Below, piece after piece: positions 44,528-51,965 of a stretch of 64,000 nt of DNA. Numbering within the stretch: the first letter of the stretch is position 1; every line of letters begins with the position of its first letter. Source of the stretch: Opitutaceae bacterium EW11 (GTDB taxonomy: Bacteria > Verrucomicrobiota > Verrucomicrobiia > Opitutales > Opitutaceae). The translations under genes and the position numbers were made by a program. The stretch lies in NCBI GenBank assembly GCA_003054665.1, contig QAYY01000001.1, positions 609,501-673,500 on the forward strand, written 5' to 3'. Under the pieces are notes generated by a model. The model ran no database searches. It saw only the letters and a list, made by a program, of their open reading frames with translations, and was not told the DNA's origin.

Positions 44528-45030
44528 GCTTCCGCGAATTCACGCACCTCTCGCCAAACCGCGCCCTCGAGCCGGTAAACGCCTGCCAGGGCGTGCTGTT
44601 TCACCACACGGTCCTCTCCTTTTCAGAGACGCTCGCCAAACTGAGCGATCCCGCGAGCCAAGTCAGCTACCACGGCATCATTTCCAAGACTGGCGAACGT
44701 TGCGTGCTCGTCCGAGACGCCGAGATCGCCTGGCACGCGGGAGTATCCAGTTTCCGCGGACAGAGCGGGTGTAATCGCTTCCTGCTCGGATTGGCGTTTG
44801 AGGGCGACACCTACCGCTATCCACTCACGAACGCCCAGCTCCAATCGGTGCTCGAATGGCTGGTTCCGCGTTGGATTCGATACGGTTGGTCCCTGGAGTG
44901 GATGATCGACCACCGCCAAGTGGCTCCCGGGCGCAAGAACGACCTCAACCCATCGGAATGGCAGCGCCTCCTTGCCACAATCGAAGGTGCTGTTGCCTCG
45001 GGGGCACTCGTCACCCGACCCCCTGGTTGA
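44524..45030 (+). CDS. N-acetylmuramoyl-L-alanine amidase (Amidase_2 type)
   Basis: 168 residues. Zinc ligands expected for the Amidase_2 fold are present: His in VLFHHTVLSF near residue 28, His in IAWHAGVSSF near 68, and the last motif DHRQVAPGRKNDLNP with a conserved K-x-D pair. The enzyme cuts the amide bond between N-acetylmuramic acid and the stem peptide. There is no signal peptide and no cell-wall binding domain, so export would need another route, for example its small membrane partner. AmiD, AmpD and T7-lysozyme-like endolysins share this fold. Convergent with the next gene. Confidence 0.85.
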   Translation: MSFREFTHLSPNRALEPVNACQGVLFHHTVLSFSETLAKLSDPASQVSYHGIISKTGERCVLVRDAEIAWHAGVSSFRGQSGCNRFLLGLAFEGDTYRYPLTNAQLQSVLEWLVPRWIRYGWSLEWMIDHRQVAPGRKNDLNPSEWQRLLATIEGAVASGALVTRPPG

Positions 45031-45057
45031 TCGAGCGCGCCTCGAAGAGCGTACCTG

Positions 45058-45339
45058 TCAGGTGCAGATACGCTTCGTCTCCGCCTTCGGGGCAGGCTCG
45101 CTGAATGACTGCCGGAAAAAATCCTGCGCTGTCGCGACGAACTCCGAGTATTTCGTGTAGTCGCCGAGACAGGAATTAGGGATGCAGAGACGCTTGATCA
45201 CACCCCGGCCGATTTTGTCTGGAGCGTCCCGGTCTGGTACAATCTCCATGGAAAACTTCGGGTCGCGCGTATGAACGATGTAGTGACTCGAACGGCCCTT
45301 GCCCTCGCGCTCGATGCGAAAGAAATCCGGAAAGTTCAT
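45058..45339 (-). CDS. Hypothetical protein, 93 residues
   Basis: I do not recognise a family. The protein reads as real: mixed hydrophobic and charged residues with a regular pattern (MNFPDFFRIEREGKG, HYIVHTRDPKFSMEIV, KYSEFVATAQDFF). It has no membrane helix or signal peptide and is probably cytoplasmic. It is separated from the convergent amidase gene by 27 bases and from the next gene by about 150 bases. Confidence 0.6.
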   Translation of the reverse strand: MNFPDFFRIEREGKGRSSHYIVHTRDPKFSMEIVPDRDAPDKIGRGVIKRLCIPNSCLGDYTKYSEFVATAQDFFRQSFSEPAPKAETKRICT

Positions 45340-45487
45340 CGAGAATGAGGAGATGAAATCACCGTTGCGCAGCCGTTGAAACCGAAAACTTCACGAGCTC
45401 CGACTCCGCCGCTTGGTGTTCTTGGGCTTTTCCCTTGAGAAATCCGTCGGCCGCCAGCAGAAAAAACACAGAGCGCAGCACGCGTCT

Positions 45488-46906
45488 ATGAATTCTCCCG
45501 ACGAGGCTCCGAAACTCACCCCATGGCCCTTTCTCGCCGCTGACGTAATCCTACTGGGAGCCGCCTACCTCATAGGCTCGCAGCATTCGTCACCTCTGAA
45601 TGGCACGCCGCTGATCGTCGTTGGCTCTCTGGTTTTTGCCGGTGCCCTCGTGGCGGTCCTGCCCTTTCTCATCAACCATACCCGTCGCCAGGAACTCGCG
45701 CTCGCGGAGCGCCAGCAAGAGATCGCTGCCCTAGCGCAAACCACCAGCGCATCGGCCGAACAACTCAGCATTGCAGTCGCCAGCCTGCACGGAATCTCCG
45801 AGTCCGCCTCGAAGGCGGCAAAACTGGCTGAGCAACTGCCGGTGAAAATGCAGGAGAAGGTGCATGAGTTCAAAGAACGACTGAACGAAGTCGCGCTGAC
45901 GGAAAACGAAGCACTTTCCCAGGAGGTCAACACACTCCGCTCCGCCGAAACTGAGCGTATCGAGACGGTGCTTACAACGGTTCGGAAGCTCTCCTCTGAA
46001 TTTGCCCGGCTTGAGGCGGCCAGTCGAAAAAACGTCACCGAATTGAGCGAAATGCTCACCAAGTTCACCGCCTCGGCCCAGCAAGCCGCTGCGGAAGCCA
46101 CCTCGGCCGTGGCGGAGATTCGAACTGGAGCAGAAAAATCCCTGGCCGAGGCCCAGATGTCATCTTTGCGCTCGATCGAGGGAACGCTCAGCCGCGCCCT
46201 GGCGGAGATCGACGGCAAACTCGTAGCCCTGTCCGGCGAACTCACCGCCAAGATTCAGCGCGCGTCCGAGCTACTGGACGTTAGGATCGCCACGCTTCAG
46301 GCATCCGCGTTACGGGCCACGGGCGATACGGGGCATCAGACCATGCGAACAGATCCGGTGGTCCCAGTGCCGACTCAACCGGCACCGGTGACCACGACAC
46401 CGTCCGCGGAGGACGTGGTTTTGCCCGCCAAGAATAATCCTGAGGCAGATCCCGTGGAGGCAACTCGCGCGCCTTCTTCAACCGAGGCTCCGGCAGACGA
46501 ACCCAAGCCGGCCCGACGGCGTGCGCATCGGCGTGCGGAACAAGACTCCGAGCCTCTGCTCGGATTGGACCTCCCTCCACCGAGCACCGAGGATTTCTCT
46601 CAGATTTCCGCGGACGAGAGTGCAGTCTCATCGGTCTCGACCGACGGCTTCACCCGCCTGCTCGTGACGTCGTATATCGGAATCGGAAACAAGTTGTTTC
46701 TCCGGGGCGAAGGTCCGGGCTTGAGCTGGGAAAGGGGCACCCCGCTTCAGTTTGTATCCATCGGGAAATGGCGTTGGGAAACGTCCGACGCCACGGCGCC
46801 CATCCGGGCAAAGTTGTTCAAGAACGACGAGATCGAGTGCCCTTCTCTTGGCGAGATCGTCATCGATCCGGCGCACCAGAAGGAAGTACGCGCGAATTTC
46901 CACTGA
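45488..46906 (+). CDS. Membrane-anchored coiled-coil protein with GNK-type C-terminal domain
   Basis: 472 residues from the ATG at 45488. Two membrane helices (about 14-32 and 40-63) are followed by ~220 residues of alpha-helical coiled coil rich in E, A, L and K, then a Pro/Ala/Thr/Glu linker with an Arg-rich patch (RRRAHRRAEQ). The C-terminal ~80 residues (YIGIGNKLFLRGEGPGLSWERG, QFVSIGKWRWE, FKNDEIECPSLG) form a small beta domain that I have seen recur in Opitutaceae hypothetical proteins (from memory, no search). Such proteins resemble RmuC or methyl-accepting proteins in layout but lack their signatures. Possibly a cell-envelope scaffold. Confidence 0.7.
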   Translation: MNSPDEAPKLTPWPFLAADVILLGAAYLIGSQHSSPLNGTPLIVVGSLVFAGALVAVLPFLINHTRRQELALAERQQEIAALAQTTSASAEQLSIAVASLHGISESASKAAKLAEQLPVKMQEKVHEFKERLNEVALTENEALSQEVNTLRSAETERIETVLTTVRKLSSEFARLEAASRKNVTELSEMLTKFTASAQQAAAEATSAVAEIRTGAEKSLAEAQMSSLRSIEGTLSRALAEIDGKLVALSGELTAKIQRASELLDVRIATLQASALRATGDTGHQTMRTDPVVPVPTQPAPVTTTPSAEDVVLPAKNNPEADPVEATRAPSSTEAPADEPKPARRRAHRRAEQDSEPLLGLDLPPPSTEDFSQISADESAVSSVSTDGFTRLLVTSYIGIGNKLFLRGEGPGLSWERGTPLQFVSIGKWRWETSDATAPIRAKLFKNDEIECPSLGEIVIDPAHQKEVRANFH

Positions 46907-46946
46907 GACAGGCGCACTAGGCGACTGCAGCATCCCAGAACTCAGC

Positions 46947-47156
46947 TCAGTAGTGAGGGGGCCGCTCGTCCGCGGGAGCATCTGCTTCCGGCGAGCCCTG
47001 CGTTGAAGCCATGCGGCTCTGTAAGGCGGCCAGATCCTTCCTGAGCCGCGTCAGTGTCTCGGACATCTCCAGCATGGCCTTGTCCTGCTCGAGCACGTGA
47101 CGCTCGAGCCAGGCAATTCGCTCTTCGATCCGGTTAAGGCGTTCGTCGCTCGACAC
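46947..47156 (-). CDS. SlyX family protein
   Basis: 69 residues forming one coiled coil (LNRIEERIAWLERHVLEQDKAMLEM), the standard SlyX pattern, with a Pro/Asp-rich tail ending PPHY, which is the conserved C-terminus of this family. Its function is unknown. Its start overlaps the 3' end of the zinc-ribbon response-regulator gene by 23 bases, so it is translated from the same message. Confidence 0.85.
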   Translation of the reverse strand: MSSDERLNRIEERIAWLERHVLEQDKAMLEMSETLTRLRKDLAALQSRMASTQGSPEADAPADERPPHY

Positions 47157-47730
47157 GAGGTTTCCCCAGTTTCTTCAGTTCCTCCAGCTGCGGTACGATC
47201 TCCCGCTTATAGCAGTCGGGGCACACGGAATGGCTGAATTCGCTGCCGGTTCGTTCATTGATGTAGTTTTCGATTCGCTGCCAGTAGTTCTGATCGTCGC
47301 GAACCTTCTTGCAATACGAGCATATCGGAATGAACGACTCCAGCCGCTGGATACGCGCCGTGTATTCGAGAATCCGGCGGGCGACATGGAGCCGCACCTT
47401 CAATTCCCGAGGGTTCACAGGCTTGACGAGAAAATCGTCCACTCCCGCTTCGATCGCCTCATCCTCGTGCTCGGGCGAAGCGCTCATCTGTGTGAGAAGA
47501 ATGAAGTAGATGTAGTCCCCCTCCCTCGCCCGCAGGCGACGGCAAAACTCAAGACCGTCGATCTTCGGCATGACCCAGTCGGAAACGACCAGCCGAATTG
47601 GCTCGTTCTCCAACAAAGCGAGAGCCTCTTCCCCATCCGTCGCGATAATCGGTTGGAGACCGAGGTTCTTCAGAGCCGTCTGCGTGTACAGCCGGGCGAC
47701 GGGTTCGTCTTCGACGATCAGAACCTTCAT
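47134..47730 (-). CDS. Response regulator with four-Cys tail
   Basis: 198 residues. The receiver (about 1-125) has the acidic pair VEDEP, phospho-acceptor Asp51 in VSDWVMPKIDG and Lys103 in FLVKPV. The ~70-residue tail holds CSYC (Cys137, 140) and CPDCY (Cys170, 173) with the segment KKVRDDQNYWQRIENYI between; four cysteines in this spacing suggest a zinc ribbon. No DNA-binding helix-turn-helix is present. The tail also occurs in the next regulator. Start at 47730 gives MKVLIVED, the natural beginning. The SlyX-like gene overlaps its stop. Confidence 0.88.
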   Translation of the reverse strand: MKVLIVEDEPVARLYTQTALKNLGLQPIIATDGEEALALLENEPIRLVVSDWVMPKIDGLEFCRRLRAREGDYIYFILLTQMSASPEHEDEAIEAGVDDFLVKPVNPRELKVRLHVARRILEYTARIQRLESFIPICSYCKKVRDDQNYWQRIENYINERTGSEFSHSVCPDCYKREIVPQLEELKKLGKPRVERRTP

Positions 47731-47827
47731 GAGATCCGGCTCAGGGCGGACGGGCTGCTTTTCAGGCAGGTGGAACACTCGCTCTTAACGGCGCAGAGCG
47801 CTGCGGACTTGAGGCCCGTCGCTGCCT

Positions 47828-48433
47828 TCAACGCTGACTTACCCGATCGACCCGAGGCTTCGCCTGCTCGCCCTTGAGGCGCTGAAGTTCGGGCACGATC
47901 ACCCGTTGGTAGCAATCAGGGCAAATCGAGTGACTGAATTCACTCCCTGTGCGCTGATTGATGTAGCCCTCGATCTGCTGCCAGTAGTTGTGGTCGTCCC
48001 GGACCTTCTTGCAGTAAGAGCAAATCGGCAGGAAGGCCTCGAGCTGCTGCACTTGAGTGGCATAACGAAGGATGCGCTCGGCCACCCGAAGCCGCATCCA
48101 AAGCTCCTGCAGATCGAGCGGCTTCGTCAGGAAGTCGTCGACGCCCGCCTCGATCGCTTCCCGCTGGTTCGCGTGATCGGCCGTCCGGCTCGTCAACAGG
48201 ATGAAGTAAGAGTACTCCGCCTTCAGCTTGCTTCGAATCCTGCGGCACAGCTCCAGGCCGTCCATTTCCGGCATCAGCCAGTCGCTCACGATCACTCGAA
48301 CCGGCTCCTGATCCAGCAACGCCAACGCTTCCACCCCATCGGAGGCCTCGGCCACCTCGTGGCCTAGACGATGCAGCGCTTGCACCAGGATCTTCCGGGC
48401 GACCAGATCGTCTTCAACGGCGAGTATTTTCAA
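47828..48433 (-). CDS. Response regulator with four-Cys tail, paralogue (TTG start)
   Basis: 201 residues, a close relative of the downstream regulator: Asp51 in VSDWLMPEMDG, Lys in FLTKPL, then a tail with CSYC (138, 141) and CPDCY (171, 174). The frame continues upstream to 48697, but the protein similarity begins with KILAVEDD, preceded by a TTG at 48433 that is used here as start; AGAG upstream is a weak ribosome binding site. This start lies inside the 3' end of the hybrid kinase gene, overlapping it by 20 bases, so the regulator is translated after the kinase. Confidence 0.85.
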   Translation of the reverse strand: MKILAVEDDLVARKILVQALHRLGHEVAEASDGVEALALLDQEPVRVIVSDWLMPEMDGLELCRRIRSKLKAEYSYFILLTSRTADHANQREAIEAGVDDFLTKPLDLQELWMRLRVAERILRYATQVQQLEAFLPICSYCKKVRDDHNYWQQIEGYINQRTGSEFSHSICPDCYQRVIVPELQRLKGEQAKPRVDRVSQR

Positions 48434-51185
48434 AGGAGACTCTCTGTTTCTGCTTTTCCAGGGCCAGAGCCAAGCGAGCGTTTTCTTGGTCCAACCTTGA
48501 GAGAAGTCCCTCCACTTCGGCAAGTTTTCCCGCGCGCGCCAGGGCGTCGATCTGCTGGCAGCAGATCTGCAGGGCGCGTCCTCCAAAATTCGCCGCGGCA
48601 CCGCTGACCGTGTGTGCAACCTGCGCCACAGCGCGCGAATCCTGTGCGAAGCAGGCCGCGCGCATTTCCGCAATGCGTCGGGGCGTCTCCGCCACAAACA
48701 GGTCGATCAGGTCACAGATAAAATCCGGGTCTTCCTCGTCCTGAAGATCGCAGAGATGATCAAACTGGGCCCGGTCCAGGACCGAAGGGCTGTCTTCAAA
48801 CGGCGATGCCGAATCACTCGTCGTCGGCGTGACACCTTTCTGCTGGTGCCGCCGCAGCGCAGCTTGGATATCCTCAAAGCGAATCGGCTTCGCAACAAAG
48901 TCGTCCATCCCGGCGGCGAAGCACTTCTGTCGGTCCGAGTCCGTCGCAAAGGCGGTCAACGCGATGATCGGTACTGCCGGATTCAGGTTCGGGACTCGCC
49001 CCGCGCGAATGCGCCGCGTGGTTTCGTATCCATCGAGTACAGGCATCTGGCAGTCCATGAACACGACGTCGTATCGCTGCAGGGCGAGCATATCGAGGGC
49101 CTGCGCTCCGTCCGACGCGATTTCCGCCTGGTGCCCAAGCTTCTCGAGATGCCGTTGCGCCACTTTCTGGTTCACGAAATTGTCCTCGACCACGAGGATC
49201 CGGAGGCCTCCCGCCGGAGGTGACGTTGGCACGATGTCGTCGCTGGCGTCGGCTGGCGTCTCTGCGAGAAGATGCGCGACATGGTGGCGGAGTTGGCGAA
49301 CCCGCACCGGTTTGAAAATCACCGAATCGGCTCCCGCTTGCTTCAGAGCTTCCGCGTCGCCGACCTGACTGGCCATGGTCATCATCACCACCGCAACGCG
49401 CCCGAGAGAGCTTTCGGACCGGATTCGCACCAGCAATTCCTTGCCCTCCTGATCCCCCAGCCGGCGGTCCACGAAAACCAACTGCACGGGATTCCCCGCT
49501 CTGCGGCGGTCGATCAAGGTCGTTATCGCCTCGGAAGCCGTGCCAACGGCCTCGGCAGCGACGCCGAGCTGCACGAGCAAACCGGCCAAGACCCGGCGTG
49601 CGGCTTTGTGGCTGTCGACAACCAGGGCCGAGCACCCTGCACGGATGACCGGATCTCGCGGCCGCACGGCCGACTCGACGAGCTTCGGCAGCGACAGCTC
49701 GAACCAGAACGAAGAACCGCGGCCGGCCTCGCTCTCCACGCCAATGCGCCCTCCCATCATTTCCACAAGCTGCCGCGAAATCGCGAGCCCCAGGCCAGTG
49801 CCTCCGAAACGACGCGTGGTCGAACCGTCAGCCTGTACGAAAGGTTGGAACAAGAATTTCTGCGCCTCCGTGGCGATTCCGATGCCCGTGTCGGTGACGG
49901 TCAGCCGGAAAACGAGCGCCGCTTCCGTCTCCTCGATCGCACTCACCCGGACAATGACCTCGCCCTGGTCGGTGAACTTGATGGCGTTGCTGAGCAGGTT
50001 CGTCAGCACCTGACGCAAACGCCGCGGATCGCCGCGCAAGAGAGTTGGGAGCGTATCCGGAATCTCACAGGCAAGCTCCAGCCCCTTGTCCTCCGCGCGT
50101 TCCGACAGCATCGAAACCGTATCCTCAACGAGACTACGAAGATCGATTTCCACCGCCTCGATCCGAAGGCGCCCCGTCTCGATGCGGGACAGGTCGAGGA
50201 TGTCGTTGATGATCCCAAGAAGGGTGTCGGCGCTCTTCTGCACCGTCTCGGCGAGTTCCCGCTGTTCCGCCGTGAGCGTCGTGTCCAGGAGGAGACCCGT
50301 CATCCCGATGATCCCGTTCATCGGCGTGCGGATCTCATGACTGATGTTGGCGAGGAATTGTGATTTCACCCGCGAGGCATTGACCGCCTCGTCGCGAGCC
50401 ACCGCCAAGTCCGCCTCCCGCTTGCGCCGCTCCGTCGCGTCGACCAGCACGCCGATATAGCCGGCGAAAGCGCCTCCCGGAAGGAAACGCGGCGAGCTCG
50501 TCTGGAGCACCCACCGATACTCCCCGTCCGCCCGCGCCAGCCGATATTCTATCCTCGCGGGAGTCCGCTGGTGAAGGGCGTTGGCGAGGATGGCGACGAC
50601 GTTTTCCCGATCGTCCGGATGAATGCCCTCGGTCCAACCAAGGCCCAGCTCCTGCGCGCTGCTGCGACCTCGGAATTCGATCCAGCCTTGGTTGAAGAAC
50701 GTCCCGCGACCATCCTCGTCGATGACGTGCAAGGGAAGGGGGATGGCGTTCGCCGCAAACCGGAACCGCTCGTCGCTTTCCTGCCTCTCCTCCGCCATCT
50801 TTCTCCAGGCCGTGGCACTCCGGAGCGCGCGATCCAGCATGAGCGGCGTGAGTTGGTCCTTGGGGAGCAGATCGGCAGCACCTCCCCGAAGCGCTTCCTC
50901 CTCCAACTCCCGGTCCTCTTTCGACGAAAGGATCACAAAGGCTGCGGATGAGCCGCGTGCACGCGCTTGGCGCATCAATTCGAGTCCGCTCTGGCGCCGG
51001 AACCGATGCATGACGATCGCCACGCCGAATTCATTCCGACTGAGGCGTTCCAGCGCCTCCTGCCCTCCCCGCTCGAACTCAATCCGCCACCCTGGAGCAC
51101 GTGCCTTCGCGACGAGACTCGTCAGCAGTTTGTGATCTGCTTCGTCACCGACAAAAAGCACGGGAATGGGTGAAGTGGACGCCAT
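48414..51185 (-). CDS. Hybrid histidine kinase (pseudo-receiver, PAS, HisKA, HATPase, two receivers, Hpt)
   Basis: 923 residues from the ATG at 51185. Domain order: a receiver-like domain without the phospho-acceptor Asp (about 5-120; position of the Asp is in AIVMHRF), PAS (130-255), HisKA with His283 in ISHEIRTPMN, ATPase domain (NLLSNAIKF, TDTGIGIA, GTGLGLAI), a second receiver with Asp573 in FVDRRLG, a third with Asp711 in FMDCQMPVLDG, and an Hpt domain with His858 in AHTVSGAAANFG. This is a full phosphorelay in one chain. The two zinc-ribbon regulators directly downstream are the likely final targets. The pseudo-receiver may be an input switch. No membrane segments, so cytoplasmic. Confidence 0.9.
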   Translation of the reverse strand: MASTSPIPVLFVGDEADHKLLTSLVAKARAPGWRIEFERGGQEALERLSRNEFGVAIVMHRFRRQSGLELMRQARARGSSAAFVILSSKEDRELEEEALRGGAADLLPKDQLTPLMLDRALRSATAWRKMAEERQESDERFRFAANAIPLPLHVIDEDGRGTFFNQGWIEFRGRSSAQELGLGWTEGIHPDDRENVVAILANALHQRTPARIEYRLARADGEYRWVLQTSSPRFLPGGAFAGYIGVLVDATERRKREADLAVARDEAVNASRVKSQFLANISHEIRTPMNGIIGMTGLLLDTTLTAEQRELAETVQKSADTLLGIINDILDLSRIETGRLRIEAVEIDLRSLVEDTVSMLSERAEDKGLELACEIPDTLPTLLRGDPRRLRQVLTNLLSNAIKFTDQGEVIVRVSAIEETEAALVFRLTVTDTGIGIATEAQKFLFQPFVQADGSTTRRFGGTGLGLAISRQLVEMMGGRIGVESEAGRGSSFWFELSLPKLVESAVRPRDPVIRAGCSALVVDSHKAARRVLAGLLVQLGVAAEAVGTASEAITTLIDRRRAGNPVQLVFVDRRLGDQEGKELLVRIRSESSLGRVAVVMMTMASQVGDAEALKQAGADSVIFKPVRVRQLRHHVAHLLAETPADASDDIVPTSPPAGGLRILVVEDNFVNQKVAQRHLEKLGHQAEIASDGAQALDMLALQRYDVVFMDCQMPVLDGYETTRRIRAGRVPNLNPAVPIIALTAFATDSDRQKCFAAGMDDFVAKPIRFEDIQAALRRHQQKGVTPTTSDSASPFEDSPSVLDRAQFDHLCDLQDEEDPDFICDLIDLFVAETPRRIAEMRAACFAQDSRAVAQVAHTVSGAAANFGGRALQICCQQIDALARAGKLAEVEGLLSRLDQENARLALALEKQKQRVSFENTRR

Positions 51186-51363
51186 ATCGCAGTCCTGCTC
51201 CGCACGCCTTTGCGCAGAGCGAAGTTTCAAGAATCACGCTGCCAAATCTCGCCGCAAGCGCTCATGCGTGAGCAGTCCGTAAATCATCCCCCTTCTCAAT
51301 CGTACGCTGAAGCAGAATACACGCTCAGAGCGCAATTTATGCCGTAAAAAAGCCGTGATAGTG

Positions 51364-51450
51364 AATAGGCCTGAATGGGCCTAAGGAAAACGCCTTATCG
51401 GTAAGCGAGCGCGTTGACAACTGGGCCCGTACGGGCCTACTCGGACTCGA
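51364..51450 (+). promoter_or_regulatory. Promoter and operators of the XRE regulator gene
   Basis: TTGACA (51414-51419) is a perfect -35 box. A 14-base perfect palindrome, GGCCCGTACGGGCC (51424-51437), lies in the spacer before the start codon at 51451. A second related site upstream, TAGGCC N6 GGCCTA (51366-51383), shares the GGGCCTA half. The start codon is only ~12 bases beyond the promoter. Two operators of this kind suggest autoregulation by the encoded protein. Confidence 0.75.
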
Positions 51451-51942
51451 ATGAATTACACCCAGCTTTTTCGAAATTTGCGGGAAACGAAGGGGCTCAC
51501 GCATGACGGATTGGCGCGCCTAGTTGGGTGCCATCGCAACACCGTCATCAACGTTGAGAGCGGCCGGCCAGTGAAATTCAAGACAATCGCCGAACTGATG
51601 GAGAAGATGGGCTTCGATCCGGAATCCCCGGAGATGAAGAGCATCGCTCTACTCTGGCTCGAGTCGATCAGCGGCATCAACCTGACGCACGACCGGAGCA
51701 CGGCCGAGGCGCGCAGCAAGATCGCCAAGTTCCGCGCCACCGAGAAGGAAGCGGCCCAGGTTCTCGCCGATGCAGTCGTCGCGGAGCACCTCACGGTCGA
51801 CCAGATCCAGACTCTCGTCTTTGCGGCAAGCCGGTCCGAAGTCATCACCGTGTTGGAAGGGATTCGGGAACTCGTGCGCGAGACGCCGCCTCCTCCGGCC
51901 AGCGAAGACGTTCCTCCTCTCGAGGTTGCCCAAGGAAACTGA
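51451..51942 (+). CDS. XRE-family transcriptional regulator
   Basis: 163 residues. The first ~60 form a Cro/CI helix-turn-helix: LFRNLRETKGLTHDGLARLVGCHRNTVINVESGR. The rest is a helical region (TAEARSKIAKFRATEKEAAQVLADA) and a Pro-rich C-terminus, which may serve for dimerisation. Its own promoter region has two palindromic sites that fit a helix-turn-helix dimer, so it probably represses itself. No target gene is suggested by the neighbours; the nearest, on the opposite strand, is the YyaL-type gene. Confidence 0.85.
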   Translation: MNYTQLFRNLRETKGLTHDGLARLVGCHRNTVINVESGRPVKFKTIAELMEKMGFDPESPEMKSIALLWLESISGINLTHDRSTAEARSKIAKFRATEKEAAQVLADAVVAEHLTVDQIQTLVFAASRSEVITVLEGIRELVRETPPPPASEDVPPLEVAQGN

Positions 51943-51965
51943 GCGCCGGCGAGGCGCAGCAGCCG

